Source: Streptomyces indicus
GTDB lineage: Bacteria > Actinomycetota > Actinomycetes > Streptomycetales > Streptomycetaceae
Assembly: GCF_900100315.1 (NCBI RefSeq)
Contig: NZ_FNFF01000002.1
Coordinates: 248,001 to 312,000 of the forward strand
Direction: 5' to 3'
DNA: 64,000 nucleotides
Numbering within the stretch: the stretch's first letter is position 1; every line of letters starts with the position of its first letter. Made by a program: the position numbers and the translations under genes. Of the stretch, positions 57,951 through 64,000 are shown piece after piece. A model generated the notes under the pieces. It made no database searches. It was not told the DNA's origin and worked only from the letters and a program-made list of their open reading frames with translations.

Positions 57951-58049
57951 CCGTACGCAGCCCCGCCGGTCTCACGCCGTACGCAACTCCGCCGGTCTCA
58001 CGCCGTACGTAACCCAGCCCGTCTCACGCCGTACGGAACCCCACCAGGC
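57951..58049 (-). repeat. 26-bp tandem repeat spanning the P-loop gene stop codon
   Basis: Units CCGTACG(C/T)-N8-CCGGTCTCACG at 57951-57976, 57977-58002, 58003-58028 and a diverged fourth unit from 58029. The last units encode the C-terminal RTA and stop of the P-loop protein, so the gene's 3' end is duplicated downstream. Confidence 0.85.
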
Positions 58050-58692
58050 TCAGCGACCCGGCCGATTCACGGTCCAGCAGGACCGCGGAGGAACAGCCCG
58101 CGGGCAGCGTGCCCGCTTCCGCGTCGCGGACCAGGCGGCGCACCGCGCCCCGGTGGCGGGTGAACGCGTACCGCGAGACGCCGCGGCCGCGGTCGCGCTG
58201 GCCGGCGAGCGCGGTGGAGGGGTCGACGTCGAGCAGCAGCAGGTGCAGCGAGGTGCCGCGGCGCCGGGCCTCGCGGGCGAGCCAGCGGCGCACCCAGGCC
58301 TGGGTGCCGCAGTCGTGCACGACGGCCTCGGCGCCCGAGCGGAGCGTGCGGCGCAGCCGCGCGTAGTGGGCGAGGCGGACGAGGGGGCGGTAGACCGCGT
58401 ACGGCAGGAAGCGCGGCATGAAGGCGGCCCAGCGGTCGCGGGAGTCCTGCGAGTCGAGGCGGGGTGCGCGCACCGCGCGCTGGATGAGGGTGGTCTTGCC
58501 GCTGCCGGGCAGTCCGGAGACGACCACGAGGTCACCGGGGCCGAAGACCAGCCGGTCGGGAGCGGGGCGGCCGCGCAGATCGCGGACCACCGTCCGCTCG
58601 GTGTCGCGCACGACCGCGAGCCGTCTCGCCGGTCCTGCCTGCTTGGGCACCGCCACTCCGTTCGTGGCGTACGCGCTGCTGTGCGATCGCAC
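58024..58692 (-). CDS. P-loop ATPase/kinase-like protein
   Basis: 222 residues from GTG (VRSHSSAYATNGVAVPKQAG), chosen for the strong GGGGGAGGA 8-9 bp upstream. Walker A is VVSGLPGSGKTTLIQRA near residue 65. A later LHLLLLDVDPSTALAGQRDRGRGVSRYAF fits an AAA_33/zeta-kinase-like lid, as in small-molecule or nucleoside kinases. No Walker B of the ABC type. The substrate is unknown. It is divergent from the glycine-riboswitch gcv operon. Its 3' end is duplicated as a minisatellite. Confidence 0.82.
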   Translation of the reverse strand: MRSHSSAYATNGVAVPKQAGPARRLAVVRDTERTVVRDLRGRPAPDRLVFGPGDLVVVSGLPGSGKTTLIQRAVRAPRLDSQDSRDRWAAFMPRFLPYAVYRPLVRLAHYARLRRTLRSGAEAVVHDCGTQAWVRRWLAREARRRGTSLHLLLLDVDPSTALAGQRDRGRGVSRYAFTRHRGAVRRLVRDAEAGTLPAGCSSAVLLDRESAGSLSLVGFRTA

Positions 58693-58949
58693 GGTGATCG
58701 TCCTCCCCCTCGATGGACTGGGGACCGCCTCCTGTGTGGATCCGCCCTTCCTCTTCCGCTTCTCTTCCGCTCCGGTGTGCTCCGAAACCGGGAGGCCGTC
58801 CTCGCACTCTGCCCTCCCGAGTGTAAAGAGTCGGTAATACAGAAGGGTCTGCTTTATCGCGACCCCACCCGTCGCAACGCTGCGGCAGACGGGTTCCCGC
58901 GGACGTGCAATGATGTGCGCGCCAACTGCATACCGGCCGTTCGAAGCCA

Positions 58950-59152
58950 CGCGGGAGAGTCCTGGACGCAAGCGTCCGGGCGCCGAAGGAGCAAGTCCCT
59001 CCCTTGAATCTCTCAGGCCCCGTACCGCGTGGACGAGGCAGATCTGAAAAGCGGGCTGCGCTGTGATGTGCGGCTCCACCCAAGGTGCAAGCCGCACCGT
59101 CTTTTACGGACGGGCGTGGTGAACCTCTCAGGTTTATGACAGATGGGGAGGA
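58950..59152 (+). ncRNA. Glycine riboswitch (tandem aptamers)
   Basis: Upstream of gcvT lies a typical glycine riboswitch. Aptamer 1 (about 58950-59047) has GGGAGAGTCC, CGCCGAAGGAGCAA and AATCTCTCAGGC. Aptamer 2 (about 59057-59152) has GGTGCAAGCC, AACCTCTCAGGTTTATGACAGA and GGGGAGGAC. The conserved CTCTCAGG core appears in both. Glycine binding is expected to turn on gcvT-gcvH-glyA so that excess glycine is cleaved. The aptamer limits are approximate; the second aptamer is more diverged. Confidence 0.85.
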
Positions 59153-59188
59153 CCGACCTCACCAGTCATGCCCTGGGAGCCCTTGAAG

Positions 59189-60304
<1,116 letters not shown>

Positions 60305-60368
60305 TTCCCGTATACCCCTCTGCACCTCACTGAGATCCCACTCCCCCGCGTACAGGAGAATTCAGGCC

Positions 60369-60746
60369 ATGAGCAACCCCAAGGAACTGCGGTACAGCAA
60401 GGAGCACGAGTGGCTGTCGGCCGCCGAGGACGGCGTGGCGACGGTCGGCATCACCGAGCACGCGGCCAACGCGCTCGGCGATGTGGTCTTCGTGCAGCTC
60501 CCCGAGGTCGGCGAGACCGTGACGGCCGGTGAGTCCTGCGGCGAGCTGGAGTCGACCAAGTCGGTCTCCGAGCTGTACTCCCCGGTCACCGGCGAGGTCG
60601 TCGAGGCCAACCAGGACGTGGTGGACGACCCCTCGCTCGTCAACTCGGCCCCGTTCGAGGGCGGTTGGCTGTTCAAGGTGCGTGCCACCGCCGAGCAGGA
60701 CGACCTGATGTCCGCCGACGAGTACACCGAGTTCTCCGGAAGCTGA
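60369..60746 (+). CDS. gcvH: Glycine cleavage system H protein
   Basis: Lipoyl carrier of the glycine cleavage complex. 125 residues with AGGAGAA just upstream. The lipoyl-lysine is in [12 protein letters not shown], flanked by family sequence [36 protein letters not shown]. Between gcvT and glyA in one operon. Confidence 0.97.
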   Translation: MSNPKELRYSKEHEWLSAAEDGVATVGITEHAANALGDVVFVQLPEVGETVTAGESCGELESTKSVSELYSPVTGEVVEANQDVVDDPSLVNSAPFEGGWLFKVRATAEQDDLMSADEYTEFSGS

Positions 60747-60759
60747 GGCCTGTACCTAC

Positions 60760-62019
60760 ATGTCTTCTCTGAACACCTCGCTGCACGAGCTCGACCCGGA
60801 CATCGCCGCCGCGGTCGACGCCGAGCTGAAGCGCCAGCAGTCCACGCTGGAGATGATCGCCTCGGAGAACTTCGCTCCGGTCGCGGTCATGGAGGCGCAG
60901 GGCTCGGTCCTCACCAACAAGTACGCCGAGGGCTACCCGGGCCGCCGCTACTACGGCGGCTGCGAGCACGTGGACGTGGCCGAGCAGATCGCGATCGACC
61001 GGGTGAAGGAGCTGTTCGGCGCCGAGTACGCCAACGTGCAGCCGCACTCGGGCGCTTCGGCCAACCAGGCCGCGCTGTTCGCGATCGCCTCGCCCGGCGA
61101 CACGATCCTCGGCCTGGACCTGGCGCACGGTGGTCACCTGACCCACGGCATGCGCCTGAACTTCTCCGGCAAGCAGTTCAACGTGGTCCCGTACCACGTG
61201 GACGACGCCGGCCTGGTCGACATGGCCGAGGTCGAGCGGCTCGCCAAGGAGCACCGCCCGAAGGTGATCATCGCCGGCTGGTCGGCGTACCCGCGTCACC
61301 TGGACTTCGCCGAGTTCCGCCGTATCGCGGACGAGGTCGAGGCGCTGCTCTGGGTGGACATGGCGCACTTCGCCGGTCTGGTGGCGGCGGGTCTGCACCC
61401 GAACCCCGTCCCGTTCGCGGACGTGGTCACCTCCACCACGCACAAGACCCTCGGCGGTCCGCGCGGCGGCATCATCCTGTCGCGCGACAAGGCCTTCGCG
61501 AAGAAGCTCAACTCGGCGGTCTTCCCGGGCTTCCAGGGCGGTCCCCTGGAGCACGTGATCGCGGCCAAGGCGGTCTCCTTCAAGGTCGCGGCCTCGCTGG
61601 AGTTCAAGGAGCGCCAGGAGCACACGATCGAGGGTGCCCGCATCCTCGCCGAGCGCCTGACCTCCGCGGACGCGCGTGAGGCGGGCGTCAACGTGCTGTC
61701 CGGCGGCACGGACGTGCACCTGGTCCTCGTGGACCTGCGCGACTCCGAGCTCGACGGCCAGCAGGCCGAGGACCGCCTCCACGAGGTGGGCATCACGGTC
61801 AACCGCAACGCCGTCCCGAACGACCCGCGGCCGCCGATGGTCACCTCGGGTCTGCGCATCGGTACGCCGGCGCTGGCGACGCGCGGCTTCGACGCCGAGG
61901 ACTTCCGCGAGGTCGCGGACGTCATCGCGGAGGCGCTGAAGCCCTCGTACGACGCATCGGCGCTGAAGGCGCGTGTGACGGCCCTGGCCGAGAAGCACCC
62001 GCTGTACCCGGCGCTGTAA
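60760..62019 (+). CDS. glyA: Serine hydroxymethyltransferase
   Basis: PLP enzyme that interconverts serine and glycine with tetrahydrofolate; a main source of one-carbon units. 419 residues ([20 protein letters not shown]). The PLP Lys is in [28 protein letters not shown] sequence ([20 protein letters not shown]) and [12 protein letters not shown] are intact. It ends the riboswitch operon and is followed by a 13-bp terminator. Confidence 0.98.
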   Translation: MSSLNTSLHELDPDIAAAVDAELKRQQSTLEMIASENFAPVAVMEAQGSVLTNKYAEGYPGRRYYGGCEHVDVAEQIAIDRVKELFGAEYANVQPHSGASANQAALFAIASPGDTILGLDLAHGGHLTHGMRLNFSGKQFNVVPYHVDDAGLVDMAEVERLAKEHRPKVIIAGWSAYPRHLDFAEFRRIADEVEALLWVDMAHFAGLVAAGLHPNPVPFADVVTSTTHKTLGGPRGGIILSRDKAFAKKLNSAVFPGFQGGPLEHVIAAKAVSFKVAASLEFKERQEHTIEGARILAERLTSADAREAGVNVLSGGTDVHLVLVDLRDSELDGQQAEDRLHEVGITVNRNAVPNDPRPPMVTSGLRIGTPALATRGFDAEDFREVADVIAEALKPSYDASALKARVTALAEKHPLYPAL

Positions 62020-62030
62020 GGCGACCTGTC

Positions 62031-62070
62031 GAAGGGCCCGCCCCGTGGTTATCCACAGGGCGGGCCCTTC
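62031..62070 (+). terminator. Terminator after glyA
   Basis: GAAGGGCCCGCCC (62031-62043) pairs perfectly with GGGCGGGCCCTTC (62058-62070); inner GTGG/CCAC pairing in the loop. It lies 11 bp past the glyA stop. The U content after it is low. Confidence 0.85.
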
Positions 62071-62111
62071 GTCGTGACCTAGGGCCTCCGCATACGTGCC
62101 GAAGCGCGGAC

Positions 62112-63824
62112 TTGTCCGCGGATGTTCCCAAATACGTTCTGGATAAGGACCTCGTACGACCACCAGAACGGTACGCACCCATGGATATGAGCGCGGGCAA
62201 CCGCAAGGGGCTCAGCCTCTTCGCCCTCATCATGATCGGGCTCGGCTCGATCTTCGGCTCCGGATGGCTCTTCGGCGCGGGCACCGCCGCCTCGGTCGCC
62301 GGCCCCGCCGCGATCATCGCCTGGGTCATCGGTGCCGTCTTCATCGGCATGATCGCCATGTCGTACGCGGAGGTCGGCGCGGCCTACCCGCTGCCCGGCT
62401 CCATGGCCCGCTTCGGCGCCATCTCGCACGGTCCAGTGCTCGGCTTCATGACCGGCTGGGCCTGCTGGATCGCGATCGCCGCCCTGATCCCGATCGAGTC
62501 GATCGCCTCCACCCAGTACATGGCGTCCTGGAACTTCGGCTGGGCCAAGGGCCTGGTCGAGAACGGCGGTCTGTCCACGACCGGCATGGGCATGGCGTTC
62601 GTGCTGACCGTCGTGCTGTGGCTGACCTGCTACTGGTCGGTGGCGCTGCTTGCCAAGGCGAACAACGCGCTCACCCTGGTCAAGTTCGCCATCCCGGTGC
62701 TCGCGGTCGTGGCGCTGATCGCCTCCGGGTTCCACACCTCGAACTTCACCGACCACGGCGGTTTCGCGCCGAACGGCTGGACGGCCGTGATGACGGCCGT
62801 CACCACCTCCGGTGTGGTCTTCGCCTTCAACGGGTTCCAGGCCGTGGTCAACCTCGGCGGCGCCGCCAAGAACCCGGGCCGCGCCATCCCGCTCGCCCTC
62901 GTGGGCGCGCTCTCCCTCGGTCTCGTGATCTACCTGGCCCTCCAGGTGGCCTTCCTCGGCGCCGTACCGCCGGAGCGGCTGGCGGCGAACGGGGGCTGGG
63001 CCGGGATCAACTTCGCCTCGCCCTTCGCCGACCTGGCCAAGATCCTGATGCTGCACTGGGTCGTGATGATGCTCCAGTTCGGCGCGTTCATCTCGCCCTC
63101 GGGCGCCAACATCGGCAATGTCTCCTCGGCCTCGTACATGGCCGCGAACCTGGCCGAGTCCGGGTTCTTCCCGAAGAAGATCCGCGAGGTGCACCCGAAG
63201 TACGGCAACGCGCGTCCCGCGATGTGGCTGAACCTCGTCTTCGCCTTGGTCCTGCTCTTCACCGTGGGCCACAGCTGGGAGGCGCTCAGCGCCGTGGTCT
63301 CGGCCGCGATGGTGGTCTCGTATCTGATCGGCCCGATCGCCGTCGGAGTCTTCCGCGAGACCAAGCCGGAGCTGCCGCGCCCGTTCCGGCTGCCGGCGGC
63401 CCGCATCCTGTGCCCGGTCACCTTCGCCTTCGCCGCCTGCGCCCTGTACTGGTCGAAGTGGCCGGACACCGGCAAGGTGGTGGGCCTCACCCTGGTCGCC
63501 GCGCCGATCGCCGCGATCGTCCTCAAGCGCAAGGGCGCCGATCTGCGCGAGCAGTTCGCCCCGGCCTGGTGGCTGATCGGCTTCCTGCTCTGGCTGGGCA
63601 CGCTGTCGGCGCTCGGCTCCCCGGAGTTCGGCGGCCACGGGGTCATCCCCGGCGGCGTGGACATCGCCCTGGTCGCGGTCTCGGCGCTCGGCTTCTACTT
63701 CTGGGCCGTACGCTCGGGTATCAGGGCCCACATGGCGGGGCTGCCGGGTCCGGACCCCGTGATGGACCTCCCGGCCGAGGTACCCGCCCAGGCGGCGGAC
63801 GAGCGCGAGCTCACGCCCGCCTGA
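62112..63824 (+). CDS. APC family amino acid permease
   Basis: Cation-coupled amino acid transporter of the inner membrane, 570 residues if TTG (LSADVPKYVLDKDLVRPPE) is the start; the next in-frame ATG, 23 codons later, would trim a polar N-terminus and is an alternative. About 12-14 TM segments. TM1 holds MIGLGSIFGSGWLFGAG, the substrate-backbone-binding motif of the APC fold, and TM6 the unwound segment VVFAFNGFQAVVNLGGAAKNPGR. Downstream of glyA and next to what looks like the first codons of a serine dehydratase gene, it may carry serine, glycine or alanine; the substrate is not proven. Confidence 0.9.
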   Translation: MSADVPKYVLDKDLVRPPERYAPMDMSAGNRKGLSLFALIMIGLGSIFGSGWLFGAGTAASVAGPAAIIAWVIGAVFIGMIAMSYAEVGAAYPLPGSMARFGAISHGPVLGFMTGWACWIAIAALIPIESIASTQYMASWNFGWAKGLVENGGLSTTGMGMAFVLTVVLWLTCYWSVALLAKANNALTLVKFAIPVLAVVALIASGFHTSNFTDHGGFAPNGWTAVMTAVTTSGVVFAFNGFQAVVNLGGAAKNPGRAIPLALVGALSLGLVIYLALQVAFLGAVPPERLAANGGWAGINFASPFADLAKILMLHWVVMMLQFGAFISPSGANIGNVSSASYMAANLAESGFFPKKIREVHPKYGNARPAMWLNLVFALVLLFTVGHSWEALSAVVSAAMVVSYLIGPIAVGVFRETKPELPRPFRLPAARILCPVTFAFAACALYWSKWPDTGKVVGLTLVAAPIAAIVLKRKGADLREQFAPAWWLIGFLLWLGTLSALGSPEFGGHGVIPGGVDIALVAVSALGFYFWAVRSGIRAHMAGLPGPDPVMDLPAEVPAQAADERELTPA

Positions 63825-63993
63825 GCCGAGCTGTGACCCGATGGTCACCGTCCTGCGGACGAGCCGTACGCCGGTCCGCGTTAGGCTCGTCTGCCGGACA
63901 CAATCCGTACAAACACGCCTCGTACGCACCCGCTCACGCAGCAGGTACACGCCCCCTCGCACACCCCACGAGCAGACAAGGGAGTCGGCCACC

Positions 63994-64000
63994 GTGGCAA
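63994..64000 (+). CDS. Start of next gene (5' fragment only)
   Basis: GTGGCA follows AAGGGAGTCGG at suitable spacing, and nothing else starts here. In related genomes, from memory, an L-serine ammonia-lyase gene (sdaA) sits downstream of glyA and begins with Val-Ala-Ile-Ser. Only two codons and one base are visible, so identity is a guess. Confidence 0.35.

Overview
The window is chromosomal DNA from a Streptomyces (or very close relative). The evidence is GC content above 70% with strong third-position GC, frequent GTG starts, many small spacer genes, and gene neighbourhoods typical of the genus: serA-ilvC-ilvN-ilvB with a GGDEF/EAL gene upstream, gatC-gatA-gatB next to a second GGDEF/EAL gene and ligA, and gcvT-gcvH-glyA. 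From memory this follows the Streptomyces coelicolor SCO5515 to about SCO5470 order. That is recall, not an alignment. No rRNA, tRNA, CRISPR array, IS element, phage or integration site was recognised.

Layout. 1-6.8 kb: end of a DHA2-type MFS exporter, a strong shared terminator, then serine and branched-chain amino acid synthesis (serA, ilvC, ilvN, ilvB, all minus). ilvB is preceded by a 13-codon Ile/Leu/Val-rich leader peptide, a terminator and a promoter placed so that the leader peptide mRNA is probably leaderless. 6.8-14 kb: a 10-TM PAS-GGDEF-EAL protein (CdgC type), a 2-hydroxyacid dehydrogenase, an aldo/keto reductase, a secreted sugar dehydrogenase-like lipoprotein and a DUF6191 small protein. 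14-23.6 kb: a repeat-rich gap, a large LuxR (LAL) regulator, a tiny charged protein, a frameshifted membrane protein, an MMPL transporter and a Tat-exported phospholipase C. 23.8-34 kb: gatC-gatA-small membrane protein-gatB, an RmdB-type GGDEF-EAL protein, ligA, a MetE C-domain-like protein and an SDR. 34-41 kb: LOG protein, DUF427 protein, alpha/beta hydrolase, mnmA, a PGRP/amidase, cysteine desulfurase, an acyl-CoA thioesterase-like protein and a TRIC-type membrane protein. 41-53.8 kb: two complete peptide ABC transporter operons side by side, both minus. 54-58.7 kb: two SseB-like proteins, two tandem secreted Pro/Leu-rich proteins and a P-loop protein. 58.7-64 kb: glycine riboswitch, gcvT, gcvH, glyA, an APC amino acid permease and the first codons of the next gene.

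How it works together: the genes are mostly core metabolism. One theme is serine/glycine/one-carbon supply (serA, gcvTH, glyA, permease). Others are branched-chain amino acids, tRNA quality and modification (gatCAB, mnmA with a nearby cysteine desulfurase), and signalling that controls development (two c-di-GMP enzymes, and peptide importers of the BldK/Opp class). Unusual signals are mainly non-coding: several independent minisatellites, two of which duplicate the 3' end and stop codon of the neighbouring gene; strong hairpins directly after both peptide-binding-protein genes; a CRP-like palindrome ahead of one peptide operon; and two copies of a dispersed hairpin-rich element. No clearly new multi-gene system was found. 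The best candidates for undescribed biology are the two adjacent secreted proteins at 56.0-57.8 kb, the small membrane protein inside the gat operon, and the acidic repeat tail on one ABC ATPase.
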